Position numbers and translations under genes: made by a program
Shown: piece by piece, positions 7,765 to 17,808 of the stretch
How the letters are laid out: each line of letters starts with the position of its first letter
Numbering within the stretch: position 1 is the first letter of the stretch
Notes under the pieces: generated by a model
Told to the model about the DNA's origin: nothing
Databases searched by the model: none
Seen by the model: only the letters and a program-made list of their open reading frames with translations
Source of the DNA: Ignavibacteria bacterium
GTDB taxonomy: Bacteria; Bacteroidota; Ignavibacteria; Tepidaquicellales; OLB5
Assembly: GCA_020852705.1 (NCBI GenBank)
Contig: JADZAP010000008.1
Location: 1 to 50,612, forward strand
Reading direction: 5' to 3'
Length of the DNA: 50,612 nucleotides

Positions 7765-8568
7765 ATGAAAGCCGGATATCTGCAGTTTAAGCCCGAACTT
7801 TTAAAACCGGATGATAATACTGAAAAAGTAAAACATCTGATTAACAGTTTCACTAATGAATTTGACCTTTTAGTTCTGCCCGAGTTAGCTAACTCGGGCT
7901 ATTTATTTACATCTGTTGATGAAGCCATTCGCGTTTCAGAAACTGTTGGTACAGGTATATTCAGTAAAATGCTAGCCGAAATTGCGCAAAAACGTAATGT
8001 GTGGATCGTTTCCGGATTATGCGAAAGGGCAGGGGATAAGCTGTTTAATTCTGCCGTACTTGTTTCTCCTAAAGGTGAATTTAAAACTTACCGGAAAACA
8101 CATCTTTTCTTGGAAGAAAAACTGTGGTTTTCTCCCGGTAACACAGGGCTGAATGTTTTTGAAATTAACGGTAAATTTGGCAATGTAAAGCTTGGAATTA
8201 TGATTTGCTTTGACTGGATTTTTCCTGAGGCAGCTAGAACTCTTGCGCTAAACGGTGCTCAAATAATTGCTCATCCTTCTAACCTTGTGCTTAGCTACTG
8301 CCAGCAGGCAATGTTTACCCGCGCTGTTGAAAACAGAGTTTTTACAATTACTGCTAACCGAACAGGTACAGAAAAAAACGGAAATAAAGAACTTTACTTT
8401 ACAGGTAAAAGTGTTATTGTTGATCCAAAAGGCAATTATTTAAGCACCGCACCACAAGCAGATGAATTTATTGATGTAGTTGAAATTGAACCAAAAAATT
8501 CCCTTAATAAACAGGTTACTTCAATGAATAATATTTTTGATGACCGCAGAACTGAACTTTACAAATGA
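7765..8568 (+). CDS. Carbon-nitrogen hydrolase (nitrilase superfamily)
   Basis: About 267 residues with the nitrilase catalytic triad: Glu40 (LVLPELANSG), Lys111 (TYRKTHLF) and Cys148 (MICFDWIFPE). These enzymes hydrolyse or condense C-N bonds in the cytosol. Overall sequence suggests an omega-amidase or N-carbamoyl-amine hydrolase type, but the substrate is not determinable. I chose the ATG at 7765, since starting at the TTG at 7759 adds only two residues. It is last in the DUF1573-rhodanese-DoxX operon, which may be chance. The region coding LPELANSG contains a perfect 22-bp palindrome (7878-7899). Confidence 0.9.
   Translation: MKAGYLQFKPELLKPDDNTEKVKHLINSFTNEFDLLVLPELANSGYLFTSVDEAIRVSETVGTGIFSKMLAEIAQKRNVWIVSGLCERAGDKLFNSAVLVSPKGEFKTYRKTHLFLEEKLWFSPGNTGLNVFEINGKFGNVKLGIMICFDWIFPEAARTLALNGAQIIAHPSNLVLSYCQQAMFTRAVENRVFTITANRTGTEKNGNKELYFTGKSVIVDPKGNYLSTAPQADEFIDVVEIEPKNSLNKQVTSMNNIFDDRRTELYK
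7878..7899. repeat. Perfect 22-bp palindrome inside the nitrilase gene
   Basis: GCCCGAGTTAG followed directly by its exact reverse complement, lying over the codons for the catalytic-Glu segment. The mRNA could form an 8-bp stem with a short loop. It is unusually perfect for AT-rich coding sequence, but a function is not evident. Confidence 0.6.
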
Positions 8569-8580
8569 ACTTAATAATAA

Positions 8581-9105
8581 TTAATTTCTTCTCCATTCAA
8601 TATAATCTCCTTCATTTATCTTAAATTTATTTGTATATCCGGCATTAACTTCAACTACATATTTAGACGGTTTTAAAGAAGGAAGACTTTTTTCTGAGTA
8701 TGGAGTAGTGCTTTTATAAATTTTAACTATCTGATATTTGGAATTAATAAAAATTATATCTAATGGCATTATAGTATTTTTCATGTAAAAACTCTGCAAT
8801 TCAGTATCCGGAAAAATAAAAAGCATACCTTGGTTTTCCTGCATATTTTCTCTGTACATTAGACCAAGGTGTCTGGTTTCTTCAGTCTCAGCAATTTCAA
8901 CATCAATTTTATTTAGCATTTTCTTTGCGGAGTCCTGAAAAACTACTTCCCCCTGCTTTTTAAATATTATTTTTCCGGAATCTTTGTTGTTTGCAGTATC
9001 TACTTTAATATCTTCGGGCTGCTTTTGACATGAAATCATCCCAACTGAAAGCAACCCCATGGTAAGTAATAAGCTAATAATTAATTTTATTGTTACAGAT
9101 TTCAT
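8581..9105 (-). CDS. DUF192-domain lipoprotein
   Basis: A 174-residue protein with a signal peptide and lipobox (MGLLSVGMISC, Cys26). A DUF192 domain follows from about residue 60: VEIAETEETRHLGLMYRENM, GMLFIFPDTELQSFYMKNT, then PLDIIFINS. DUF192 is a small beta-rich domain common in exported bacterial proteins, without an agreed biochemical role. It lies 25 nt downstream of uvrB on the minus strand and converges with the nitrilase gene, with 12 nt between them and no visible terminator. Confidence 0.9.
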   Translation of the reverse strand: MKSVTIKLIISLLLTMGLLSVGMISCQKQPEDIKVDTANNKDSGKIIFKKQGEVVFQDSAKKMLNKIDVEIAETEETRHLGLMYRENMQENQGMLFIFPDTELQSFYMKNTIMPLDIIFINSKYQIVKIYKSTTPYSEKSLPSLKPSKYVVEVNAGYTNKFKINEGDYIEWRRN

Positions 9106-9130
9106 GAACTATATTAAAATATTTCCAATT

Positions 9131-11161
9131 TTAGTTTTCTAGTCTGTTTATTTCATCTCTAAGCTCAGCAGCCCGTTCAAACTCTAAATCTTTTGCAGCT
9201 TCTGACATTTGTTTGCGTAATTGATTTATCAGATCCCGTCTTTCTTCGGGATTGTTCCTCTCTAATGCCGGCTCTGTTAATATGGAAAGGCTGGTTTTAT
9301 GCTGATCTTTTTTCTTTTTACCTCGTCTTGCATCCTGTTTTGTTTTGCTGTCTGCTATTACAGTTGAGCTCATTATTTCTTCCAAAGTCTTTAAAACCGT
9401 CTTTGGGTTTATATTATGTTTTTTGTTGTACTCTTCCTGAATCTTCCTTCTTCTGGATGTTTCCTTAATAACTTTATCCATTGATTGTGTTATTTTATCA
9501 GCATAAAGTATCACAAGTCCGTTTACATTTCTTGCTGTTCTGCCTGCTGTCTGCATCAATGATTTCTCACTCCTCAGAAATCCCTCCTTATCTGCATCTA
9601 ATATTGCAACAAGAGATACTTCCGGTAAGTCTAACCCTTCACGCAGAAGATTTACTCCTACAAGTACATCAAAATTGCCAAGTCTTAAGTCACGAAGTAT
9701 ATCAACTCTGTCCAGTGCATCAATTTCTGAATGCATATACCTTACTTTAATACCAATTCCCAAAAGGTAATCAGTTAAGTCCTCACTCATTCTTTTGGTA
9801 AGTGTTGTTACTAAAACTCGTTCATTATTCTTTGCCCGCCCTCTGATTTCATGTATCAAGTCGTCTATTTGCGATTTAGTAGGGCGGACCTCAATTGCAG
9901 GGTCAAGCAGTCCTGTTGGACGTATTATCTGTTCTACATAAACTCCGCCTGATTTCTTTAGTTCATAATCGGCTGGAGTAGCACTTACGTATATAACCTG
10001 CTTTTGCATGGATTCCCATTCATCAAATTTCATTGGGCGGTTATCAAGTGCTGAAGGTAGCCGGAATCCATAATCAATTAGTGTCTGCTTCCTTACTCTG
10101 TCCCCTTGGTACATTCCGTTAACCTGCGGTACTGTTGTATGAGATTCATCTACAATCAGCAGATAATCATCAGGAAAGTAATCAAATAGGCATGATGGTC
10201 TTGAACCCGCCTCCCTCTGATCCATGTGTCGTGAATAATTTTCAATTCCTGTACAATATCCAACTTCCTGAATCATTTCAATATCAAAATTTGTTCTTTG
10301 TTCAAGTCTTTGAGCTTCAACTAATTTACCTTCATTTTGCAGCTCGGCAGCACGTTTGTTAAGTTCCATTCTAATATCCCTGATTGCTTTTTCCTGCCTT
10401 TCAGGTGATGTAACAAAATATTTTGCCGGATATATTGCTGCTTTTTCATCCAGACCTGTTATCTCACCCGAAGTTCTGTCAAAATACATTATGCCTTCTA
10501 TTTCATCATCAAAAAGTTCAATTCTAATTGCATTATCATCTTCGTAAGCCGGCACTATATCAATTACATCTCCGCGAACTCTGAATACCCCGCGCTTGAA
10601 TTCAAAATCGTTTCGTATATAATGAATATTGATCAGTTTATTCAGCAGTTCTTTTCTGCTGATCTTCTCTCCGCGGGTTAATACTACTACCTGATCAGCA
10701 TATTCTTGCGGTGCTCCAATTCCGTATATGCAAGAAACTGATGCGACTATAATTACATCTTCTCTGCCTTCAAGCAGTGCTGTTGTTGCACGAAGTCTTA
10801 GTCTGTCAATTTCTTCATTAATTGCAAGATCTTTTGCTATATATGTATCTGTTGTTGGTATGTATGATTCCGGTTGATAATAATCATAGTAGCTTATAAA
10901 AAACTCAACTTTATTTTTTGGGAAAAATTTTTTAAATTCACCATATAGCTGTGCTGCTAGTGTTTTGTTATGGCTCATTATAAGAGTTGGTTTATTTACG
11001 TTCTGTATCACATGAGAAATAGTATAAGTTTTGCCCGAGCCGGTTACTCCAAGCAAAGTCTGATATTTATCTCCTCTTGTTAATCCTTCGGTCAGTTCTT
11101 TTATAGCTTTTGGCTGATCGCCTGATGGTTTATAATCCGAGATGAGTTCAAATTTTGACAT
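9131..11161 (-). CDS. uvrB: Excinuclease ABC subunit UvrB
   Basis: A 676-residue protein of full family length. UvrB is the damage-verifying helicase-like subunit of nucleotide excision repair. The Walker A motif is GVTGSGKT (38-45), the beta-hairpin region contains [12 protein letters not shown] (about 92-103), DESH (about residue 338) is the Walker B box, and [17 protein letters not shown] and QTAGRTARN are helicase motifs V and VI. The last 40 residues are a UVR motif ([24 protein letters not shown]) that contacts UvrC/UvrA. It lies between dacB and the DUF192 gene on one strand with short gaps. No SOS box is recognised. Confidence 0.98.
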   Translation of the reverse strand: MSKFELISDYKPSGDQPKAIKELTEGLTRGDKYQTLLGVTGSGKTYTISHVIQNVNKPTLIMSHNKTLAAQLYGEFKKFFPKNKVEFFISYYDYYQPESYIPTTDTYIAKDLAINEEIDRLRLRATTALLEGREDVIIVASVSCIYGIGAPQEYADQVVVLTRGEKISRKELLNKLINIHYIRNDFEFKRGVFRVRGDVIDIVPAYEDDNAIRIELFDDEIEGIMYFDRTSGEITGLDEKAAIYPAKYFVTSPERQEKAIRDIRMELNKRAAELQNEGKLVEAQRLEQRTNFDIEMIQEVGYCTGIENYSRHMDQREAGSRPSCLFDYFPDDYLLIVDESHTTVPQVNGMYQGDRVRKQTLIDYGFRLPSALDNRPMKFDEWESMQKQVIYVSATPADYELKKSGGVYVEQIIRPTGLLDPAIEVRPTKSQIDDLIHEIRGRAKNNERVLVTTLTKRMSEDLTDYLLGIGIKVRYMHSEIDALDRVDILRDLRLGNFDVLVGVNLLREGLDLPEVSLVAILDADKEGFLRSEKSLMQTAGRTARNVNGLVILYADKITQSMDKVIKETSRRRKIQEEYNKKHNINPKTVLKTLEEIMSSTVIADSKTKQDARRGKKKKDQHKTSLSILTEPALERNNPEERRDLINQLRKQMSEAAKDLEFERAAELRDEINRLEN

Positions 11162-11189
11162 AAAATAAAAATTGAGGGTATAGTTAAAA

Positions 11190-12428
11190 TTATTTTCTGC
11201 TGAATCCTGCCAGTGTTATTGCAACATCATTTTGAGCAGAGCGCATTTCTGTAGCATTGCCTCCAAATCCGTTCATTACAATATAAAACATTAAAATCTC
11301 ATTATCCTTATCAATTACATACCCGCTTAATGCCGAAACGCTGTTTATTGTTCCCGTTTTGGCATATACATTGCCTTCTGCCTCTGTGCCTATCATCCTT
11401 TTTCTTAAAGTTCCGTCTTTGCCTGCAATTGAAAGTGAATTAAGAAAATAATCAAATGCAAAACGATCATCATACATACTCTTTAATATCTTCATATACA
11501 TATCTGCATTTACTTTATTATATCTGGTCAACCCCGAGCCTTCTAATATTTCGTATGAATATCTGTCAACCCCAAGCCCCGATAAATACTGACTTATCAC
11601 AGATTGTGCGTCTTCTAATGATGCCGGAGTATTTTTGAATTTCGCTCCAAGCAGTTTGAACATTGTTATTGCTGAGTGATTATCACTTTCTTTAAGCATA
11701 TATGAAATTACATCAAATATTTTATGGCTTATCTGTGTAACTTCCTTTACTTTATCTGGTGTTTGACCGGCAATAACAACACCCTGAACACTAACACCAA
11801 GAGAAGAAAGGTCACTTGAAAGTAAATCTCCGGCACTTAATGCACCTGTACTCTTATCAAGACAAAGTGCTGAAACATAAGGCCAATAAGAAGGTCCTGT
11901 ATCACCTGAATACATTCCGCGCAATGTATAATAATTATTATCAAAGTATGAATCATCTGCTACAATGTTCCCTGTTATTTGTTTTATACCTTTTTTAACT
12001 ATTTCATTTGCTAATGTTTGTATATCACCACTGTTTAAATCTGGGTCACCGTATCCTTTTAGATAAAGATTACCATCTATTACACCATCTTTAATATTAT
12101 TATCATCAGTATAGCAGATTGTAGGTATCGAGTAGTTTACTCCAAGCATTGAATATGACGCTGCGGCAATAACTAATTTAGTTATTGATGCAGGTATCAT
12201 GCCAATTTCAGGGTCTAATTCATACAATTCTTTGTTAAAATCAGCGTGAACTACCTTGCAGGATACTTTTATGCCTGCATCCTTTAACGGAAGGCAAATT
12301 GAATCAAGTTTACCTGAAAGTTCATCAATTTTATTCTGCGGTATTTTCTGGGAATATGAACTTTGATATATAAAAAATACCGCAATAAAAATGGCTGATC
12401 TAAAAAAAGAAAATTTTATTTTCATCAT
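11190..12428 (-). CDS. dacB: D-alanyl-D-alanine carboxypeptidase/endopeptidase (PBP4, S13)
   Basis: A 412-residue exported penicillin-binding protein of peptidase family S13, which trims or cleaves peptidoglycan cross-links in the periplasm. It has a signal peptide at about 1-26 (ending SYSQ). Active-site motifs are SITK (Ser81 nucleophile, Lys84), SDN (248-250) and KTG (357-359). The large insertion between the SxxK and SxN motifs ([18 protein letters not shown] onward) is typical of PBP4. ATGATG gives two possible starts one codon apart. It lies 35 nt downstream of mazG and 28 nt upstream of uvrB. Confidence 0.95.
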   Translation of the reverse strand: MMKIKFSFFRSAIFIAVFFIYQSSYSQKIPQNKIDELSGKLDSICLPLKDAGIKVSCKVVHADFNKELYELDPEIGMIPASITKLVIAAASYSMLGVNYSIPTICYTDDNNIKDGVIDGNLYLKGYGDPDLNSGDIQTLANEIVKKGIKQITGNIVADDSYFDNNYYTLRGMYSGDTGPSYWPYVSALCLDKSTGALSAGDLLSSDLSSLGVSVQGVVIAGQTPDKVKEVTQISHKIFDVISYMLKESDNHSAITMFKLLGAKFKNTPASLEDAQSVISQYLSGLGVDRYSYEILEGSGLTRYNKVNADMYMKILKSMYDDRFAFDYFLNSLSIAGKDGTLRKRMIGTEAEGNVYAKTGTINSVSALSGYVIDKDNEILMFYIVMNGFGGNATEMRSAQNDVAITLAGFSRK

Positions 12429-12463
12429 TATATTCGGGCTGCGGTGTGTTTAATTTTACAAAT

Positions 12464-13282
12464 TTATGTTATTGTTTTCTTTGCTTCATTCCATATAGCA
12501 TCCATTTCAGCAAGATTGCTTTCAGTTATCTTTTTACCTCTGTTATCAAGCTCTTGCTCAATATAATTAAAACGCTTTATGAATTTTTCAATTGTAAGCC
12601 GTAAAGCATTTTCCGGATTTATCTCAAAAAATCGGGCATAATTTATAATTGCAAATAATATATCGCCTAGTTCTTTTTCAAGTTTTGTTCTTACTTCATC
12701 ATTTAACTTGCCTTCAGCATTTTTATTTGATTCTGCTTCCTGTTTGAACTCCTGCAGTTCTTCATCAATTTTTTTAAATGCATCAGTGCTTGTATCCCAA
12801 TCAAAACCTACCTTAGCCGATTTTTCCTGTATCCTGTATGCTCGCGTTAATGAGGGAAGGTTCTTTGGTACTCCTTCCAGTACAGATTTTCTTCCTGCTT
12901 CATTTAACTTTATATGCTCCCAATTCTTTAAAACTTCATTTGTGCTGCTGACTTTGGTATTACCAAATACATGAGGATGCCTTGTTATCATTTTTTGGTT
13001 AATGGCATTTATCACATCTTTCAGGTCAAAATTCCCGTCTCCTTCGGCAATTACTGAGTTAAATGCTACATGAAGTAAAAGATCACCAAGCTCTTTTTTT
13101 AGTTCATCATAGTTCTTTTCATCAATTGCCTCAAGTGTTTCGTAAGTTTCTTCTAATAATAAATGACGAATTGAATCATGTGTCTGCTCTTTATCCCAGG
13201 GACACTCATTGCGAAGCCGCTTTATTATTGTTACAAATTCATCAAATTCTTTTACAGGGTTTTCTGGTTTTAATTTATGCAA
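12464..13282 (-). CDS. mazG: Nucleoside triphosphate pyrophosphohydrolase MazG
   Basis: A 272-residue protein with two MazG domains, as in E. coli MazG. The N-terminal domain has LRNECPWDKEQTHDSIRHLL and LLEETYETLEAID (metal-binding EExxE pattern). The C-terminal domain has KVGFDWD and KLEKELGDILFAIINYARF. MazG hydrolyses NTPs to monophosphates and pyrophosphate and cleans damaged nucleotides. The predicted start is TTG at 13282; the frame has no better ATG. A TAnnTTTG-type element lies upstream at 13310-13317. It heads the mazG-dacB-uvrB-DUF192 run. Confidence 0.95.
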   Translation of the reverse strand: MHKLKPENPVKEFDEFVTIIKRLRNECPWDKEQTHDSIRHLLLEETYETLEAIDEKNYDELKKELGDLLLHVAFNSVIAEGDGNFDLKDVINAINQKMITRHPHVFGNTKVSSTNEVLKNWEHIKLNEAGRKSVLEGVPKNLPSLTRAYRIQEKSAKVGFDWDTSTDAFKKIDEELQEFKQEAESNKNAEGKLNDEVRTKLEKELGDILFAIINYARFFEINPENALRLTIEKFIKRFNYIEQELDNRGKKITESNLAEMDAIWNEAKKTIT

Positions 13283-13309
13283 TCTATTGGATAAAAATTA
13301 TTATAATCT

Positions 13310-13317
13310 CAAAAATA
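13310..13317 (-). promoter_or_regulatory. Possible -7 element upstream of mazG
   Basis: TATTTTTG on the minus strand, 27 nt before the TTG start of mazG, fits TAnnTTTG. The -33 position has only a T-rich stretch, so support is weak. Confidence 0.3.
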
Positions 13318-13449
13318 ACCATTTATTGCTGCTAATAAAAGTCAGTTAAAATTAAAATGTTAATTTATAATGTATTTAGTAGATATGTAAACATTGTTAT
13401 AATAACTATTCGGGTAATAAATTTAATAAGTTTAAAAAGGGTAAAGGTA

Positions 13450-13480
13450 TAAAAAAAGCCCGGTTGACCGGGCTTGTTAA
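13450..13480 (-). terminator. Strong intrinsic terminator after lipoprotein gene
   Basis: Stem AAGCCCGG (56-63) and CCGGGCTT (68-75 of the 13400s) with loop TTGA. On the minus strand it is followed by seven T. It ends the 15771-13493 transcript. The plus-strand side also has TTAATTTTT after the stem. Confidence 0.85.
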
Positions 13481-13492
13481 TTTTTAAATAAT

Positions 13493-14257
13493 TTACGGAA
13501 CATTAAATGTTGACGTTATTTTATCTACACCAAAGTTACTTAAAGATATTGGTGGTATCCCTAAATTAATTGGTCTTAATTTTAATCTTACAATTCCCGA
13601 TGTATTAGTTGTTCCATTATTATATCCTAAATAATAATCAAAATAAATAGAACCTAATGCTAAGCCCAAATATGTTAAATCAGCTTTAAATTCAATTTGA
13701 TAGCAATTTACATCTCTGGTTGGTGAGCCTGTGGTTTGGAAAGAAGTAGCACCAACAACTTTTGCTGATAATGCTACTTTTATGTAAAAACCATTTATTA
13801 ATAAAGAATCCGGATTTAAAGCAATTTGCCAAGATGTTCCGTTAGGCAATGAAAAATCTCCAATTAAATCCCAAGTTGGGGTTACACTTGGATTTATTAA
13901 TCTGGCAATACCATATTGATAATATTTTCCGGCACCTGCATCATAGTAAACCAGTGCTGTATCGTATGAAATTACAGATGCACTGTCAGTTCTGCTGACA
14001 ATTCTATACGCAGTATTTGACCCTATTGGTATTGAGGTTTCAATTGAATCACGGGAAGACATATTTGTCAAACGAACACTGCTTCCGTTAATTCGTGAAA
14101 GTGTATCAAATGTAAATGTAAATACAGAACCTGTTTTAAAATCAATGTTAGGTTTATCTCCGCCACCTGTATTTGTTGTTGAATCATCCCCGCACCCATA
14201 TAAATATATCATCACCGCAGTTAAAATAAAGATTGAAAAATATTTAATTTTGTCCAT
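13493..14257 (-). CDS. Predicted lipoprotein, unknown function
   Basis: A 254-residue protein. A signal segment ends in YLYGC (lipobox Cys22), followed by a Gly/Thr/Asp-rich linker (about 23-36) and a beta-rich domain with many Ser/Thr and aromatic residues. No family is recognised. It begins 41 nt after the predicted outer-membrane barrel gene and ends just before a strong terminator, so the two form a two-gene operon and the products may act together at the outer membrane (inference). Confidence 0.75.
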   Translation of the reverse strand: MDKIKYFSIFILTAVMIYLYGCGDDSTTNTGGGDKPNIDFKTGSVFTFTFDTLSRINGSSVRLTNMSSRDSIETSIPIGSNTAYRIVSRTDSASVISYDTALVYYDAGAGKYYQYGIARLINPSVTPTWDLIGDFSLPNGTSWQIALNPDSLLINGFYIKVALSAKVVGATSFQTTGSPTRDVNCYQIEFKADLTYLGLALGSIYFDYYLGYNNGTTNTSGIVRLKLRPINLGIPPISLSNFGVDKITSTFNVP

Positions 14258-14298
14258 ATTGTTATCTAATTAATTTAATATTATAATTTTATTCATAA

Positions 14299-15771
14299 CT
14301 AAAAAATTATTTTTGTAGTTGCTGATACGCTGAATCTTTTATTCATTATAAGCTGGTTTATTCCGTAAGTTCCTATATCAAATGTAAAGTTTTTGAACTT
14401 TATTCCTGTTCCAACTGAAATATACCATAAGCCGGGTCCCCCTGCTGAAAAACCTGTCCTTAATGGCAGGTATGAAATAGGGTAGTATTCCAATCCTAAA
14501 CTGAATATATTATCACTTGAATTGCCCGGTAGATTATTTGTGCCTTTTACCCAGTTAAGCTCAGCTAGAAATTTATTGCTTGGTTTAAACATTATGCCAG
14601 CCCTGTATTTTGTAGGCATATCTGTAGAAAACGTAGTATTTGTATCCTGGGTTTCATATCCGCCAAGATCATTTACCATTTGATTATAAGTTGGGTCGGT
14701 TCCTGTAACATAAAAATTATAATATGCAAAATGGTTCGTATCATCATTTGTAATTGTGTTGTAGTCCCATGATATTTTCCCCAAATCAGTTACGCTTGCT
14801 GCAATTTTCCATTCATTACTTATTTCTAAGCTTAAACCAAAATCAATTGAGTAACCAACTCCAGCAGGTCTAGGGAACATGCTGAAATGTGTTTCTGCAC
14901 CATCATTATAATCTTTAAAATAATCTGTAAGTGCTGATTGTGTGTGGAAATCCTGTTTTCCTTTTATGCTGTCAACATGATTGGTACCGTTAATGTTTTG
15001 TATACCCCATGTACTTATATCAAGTTTTGATTCATAAGTTGTAACATTTCCAAATCCATGTACCAAACTGCCTGAAATTCCAGCGGAAAAACTTTTTATC
15101 CCCCCTTTTTTAAAATTCCATTGTTTTGCATATCCAATGCTGTATTTTCTTATCCACCAGGCAATAGCTTCAGATTGTGCCATTTGTACGTTTGTAATAT
15201 TATAACTGCCGTTTTGGTTAAAGTTAAATCCAAATGTTAATGGCAAATATTCATCTCTGCTGTTTACTTCAGTGTTCAATCCAACTCTATCAGCAATTGA
15301 AAAATTAAGTGCTCCAAACTTTCCCTTATAATTTACAGAAAGCCAATTCAGCTCAAAATCATAGTTAACATCAGTTTTTTCTGTCGGTAATATTGTATTC
15401 CTGAATGTGAAAACCTCATTAATGTTAGTAAAAAGGTTAGCAAATTTATTCCTGTCTATTGAAAGATATTTTAGGTAATTGTTGTAAAATTCAATTGATG
15501 AATCACTTCCGTATCCGCCTCCGCCTGAAAAAATTGTAAATTCCCAGTGCGGATTGAAAAATTTCATTTTCTTTTTACTGTTTTTTATTTTATTCTCTTG
15601 CAGAGTGTAATCAAAATTTGCCGGATTAATTCCGTATGCATCATTACCTGTACCTGATATTAAAGTTGAAAATGACATTGATGTTGATCGTGCATTTGAA
15701 CGGTCTCCTGCAAAAATATTTATGTTTAATGCTGCTATAAGTACTGCTAAATAGAAGATCTTTTCTTTCAA
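14299..15771 (-). CDS. Predicted outer-membrane beta-barrel protein (DUF5723-like)
   Basis: A 490-residue exported protein with a signal peptide at about 1-21 (ending NIFAG). After it comes SNARSTSMSFSTLISGTGNDAYGINPANF, cut here as the conserved AYGINPAN segment (44-51) typical of DUF5723/PorV-like barrel proteins. Alternating hydrophobic strands run to the C-terminus, which ends with an aromatic/hydrophobic strand (SVSATTKIIF). The start is TTG at 15771. Function is unknown; its partner is the downstream lipoprotein. DUF5723 assignment is by pattern and not certain. Confidence 0.75.
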   Translation of the reverse strand: MKEKIFYLAVLIAALNINIFAGDRSNARSTSMSFSTLISGTGNDAYGINPANFDYTLQENKIKNSKKKMKFFNPHWEFTIFSGGGGYGSDSSIEFYNNYLKYLSIDRNKFANLFTNINEVFTFRNTILPTEKTDVNYDFELNWLSVNYKGKFGALNFSIADRVGLNTEVNSRDEYLPLTFGFNFNQNGSYNITNVQMAQSEAIAWWIRKYSIGYAKQWNFKKGGIKSFSAGISGSLVHGFGNVTTYESKLDISTWGIQNINGTNHVDSIKGKQDFHTQSALTDYFKDYNDGAETHFSMFPRPAGVGYSIDFGLSLEISNEWKIAASVTDLGKISWDYNTITNDDTNHFAYYNFYVTGTDPTYNQMVNDLGGYETQDTNTTFSTDMPTKYRAGIMFKPSNKFLAELNWVKGTNNLPGNSSDNIFSLGLEYYPISYLPLRTGFSAGGPGLWYISVGTGIKFKNFTFDIGTYGINQLIMNKRFSVSATTKIIF

Positions 15772-15799
15772 ATTTTAAAATTTTGATTTTTACCGTTTT

Positions 15800-15828
15800 A
15801 ACATAATAAAATATGTGCATTAATGCAA
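15800..15828 (-). promoter_or_regulatory. Possible promoter of the DUF5723 operon with palindrome
   Basis: On the minus strand TTGCAT (15828-15823), a 17-bp spacer and TATGTT (15805-15800), about 30 nt before the TTG start at 15771. The 12-bp palindrome TGCATTAATGCA (15816-15827) overlaps the -35 hexamer and could be an operator. Both signals are short. Confidence 0.35.
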
Positions 15829-15947
15829 TTTTTTAATATAGCCTTAATTAGTGATAATTATTAATCGCTTTTTTGGTCAAAATTAATGAATTATAACTGA
15901 ATATTCCTGTTTTTATATTAGCATTCTAATTTATTTAATCTAATATA

Positions 15948-16898
15948 TTGCAGGAATTTAATCCAGAAGAAAATAAAGATCCGCAGAAACCGGCAGAAAG
16001 CTTTATAAAAACACTGAATCCGTTTGCGTATGTAATTATTGTACTGGGTATTGTTTTTTTTCTCTATCAGTTCATCGGTGGAGCTTTAGCAATTGCTGCT
16101 GGTGATATAAGTCTTAACAACCCAAATGTAAAAGTTACTAGAGTGATACTTTCATTTGGTCAATTTATGCTTATTCTTGCTCCAACAATATTTTTTGCTC
16201 GTCTTCAAACTAATAATCTTAAAAATATTTTCCGTTTGAATGCACCAAAACCAGGATTGGCACTCCTTGCAATCCTTGGAATTATCCTAATTCAGCCTTT
16301 TCTGCAGGGGTACATGTATTTTCAGGATTATCTTTTAAACTCAGTTCCATTTATAAAAGATATACTTAAACCTGTCAATGATTTGTTTGATATGATGGAG
16401 CAATCCACTTTAAAAATAGTAAAGGCCCATAACTGGTTTGAATTTATTGTTGTAGTATTTGTTATTGGTGTTACTCCTGCTATTTGTGAAGAAGCATTAT
16501 TCAGGGGATTTTCACTTTCTAATCTTAACAAAGTTGCTTCGCCCTTAAAAGCTATTTTCATTACGGGTTTTCTTTTTGCAATGTATCATTTTCAGCCATT
16601 AAATATCATACCCTTATTGATTTTAGGTTGTTATTTAAGTTTTATTGTATATTATGCAAATTCAATATACGTTGGTGTGCTAGCTCATTTTCTGAATAAT
16701 TTTTTTGCTGCATATTATATGTTTATTTATGGAAAGCAGGATTATGAAACCCCTCATTTAACGGGAGATGAGCTTACAAATACAATTGCAGCAGTTTTAA
16801 TTTCTTTCATATTATTCAGTTCTGTGATTTTGATTTATTATAAATTCAGAGCGATGCCCGTTGATGATGAAAGCAGCGAAAAAAATAAATTACTATAA
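15948..16898 (+). CDS. CPBP-family intramembrane protease
   Basis: A 316-residue polytopic inner-membrane protein with about eight hydrophobic helices. The CPBP (Rce1/Abi-like) motifs are present: EEALFR (181-186), FAMYHF (His214) and HFLNN (247-251), the expected glutamate, histidine and asparagine ligands of this glutamic intramembrane endopeptidase family. The substrate is unknown. The start is TTG at 15948; the first 20 residues are polar and cytoplasmic. Its TAA is directly followed by the cdsA ATG, so translation is coupled. Confidence 0.9.
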   Translation: MQEFNPEENKDPQKPAESFIKTLNPFAYVIIVLGIVFFLYQFIGGALAIAAGDISLNNPNVKVTRVILSFGQFMLILAPTIFFARLQTNNLKNIFRLNAPKPGLALLAILGIILIQPFLQGYMYFQDYLLNSVPFIKDILKPVNDLFDMMEQSTLKIVKAHNWFEFIVVVFVIGVTPAICEEALFRGFSLSNLNKVASPLKAIFITGFLFAMYHFQPLNIIPLLILGCYLSFIVYYANSIYVGVLAHFLNNFFAAYYMFIYGKQDYETPHLTGDELTNTIAAVLISFILFSSVILIYYKFRAMPVDDESSEKNKLL

Positions 16899-17741
16899 AT
16901 GAGCAATACTGCAGTCAGGATTATAGTTGGAATAATTGGGATCCCGCTTGTTATTATATCTGCTGTTTTGGGCAATGAAATATTCCTTTTCTTTTGTATC
17001 ATTCTTGCATTTTTCTGTATGAATGAGTTTTATAATCTTTTTGAATTCCCTCATCACACGCCCGGTTCTATTACGAAGTGGTTTGGAGGAATTTCTTTCC
17101 ACAAAACAGTTTTTCTTTTGTTCAGCAGTCTGATTGTTGCTTATTTTTATTATGAAAGATTTGGTTTTGTACTAATTATTTATTTTATAATGTTTATCTT
17201 CCTGGTAGTTTATGAATTTTTTAAGGAAGAAAAACACTTTGAAGCTGTTGGTACTTGGCTGCTTTCTGTTTTGTATATTTCAACACCGTTTGGTTTACTC
17301 TCACTTATGGATAGCTCTAAAGTGCTGCAATTATTCGGTGCAAACTATGCAATAGTTTGCCTTGTACTTGTTTGGGTTAGTGATTCATTTGCATTTTTTG
17401 GCGGTAAACTTTTTGGAAAGAATAAACTTGCTGAAAGTATAAGCCCCAAAAAAACTTGGGAGGGTTCAGTTATCGGTTTCATATTTGTTCTAATTGCCGG
17501 AGCTGTTATATGGAAATTCAACCCTCAGCATTCATTATTTCACTGGCTGTTGGTTTCAGCTATTGTTGGTGTGTTTGCTCAAATTGGTGACCTTTTTGAA
17601 TCTTACCTTAAACGCAGTGTTAAGGTTAAAGATTCATCCAATCTTATACCCGGACACGGCGGCGCACTTGATAGATTTGACAGTATTCTTTTTGCAGTTC
17701 CTGCACTATATATATTCCTGTATCTTAAAAGTTCATTGTAG
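16899..17741 (+). CDS. cdsA: Phosphatidate cytidylyltransferase CdsA
   Basis: A 280-residue integral membrane enzyme that makes CDP-diacylglycerol from phosphatidate and CTP for phospholipid synthesis. Conserved family stretches are SDSFAFFGGKLFGKNKLA (161-178), SPKKTWEGS (182-190) and the C-terminal signature QIGDLFESYLKR followed by KDSSNLIPGHGG and LDRFDS. About seven to eight membrane helices are visible. The start codon abuts the stop of the CPBP protease gene. A 118-nt gap separates it from pyrC. Confidence 0.96.
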   Translation: MSNTAVRIIVGIIGIPLVIISAVLGNEIFLFFCIILAFFCMNEFYNLFEFPHHTPGSITKWFGGISFHKTVFLLFSSLIVAYFYYERFGFVLIIYFIMFIFLVVYEFFKEEKHFEAVGTWLLSVLYISTPFGLLSLMDSSKVLQLFGANYAIVCLVLVWVSDSFAFFGGKLFGKNKLAESISPKKTWEGSVIGFIFVLIAGAVIWKFNPQHSLFHWLLVSAIVGVFAQIGDLFESYLKRSVKVKDSSNLIPGHGGALDRFDSILFAVPALYIFLYLKSSL

Positions 17742-17808
17742 CAATTCAACTTGTTTAAAAATGATTGTTGGTATATTTTATTAACTTTTAAGCCATTTAA
17801 CATTTTCA

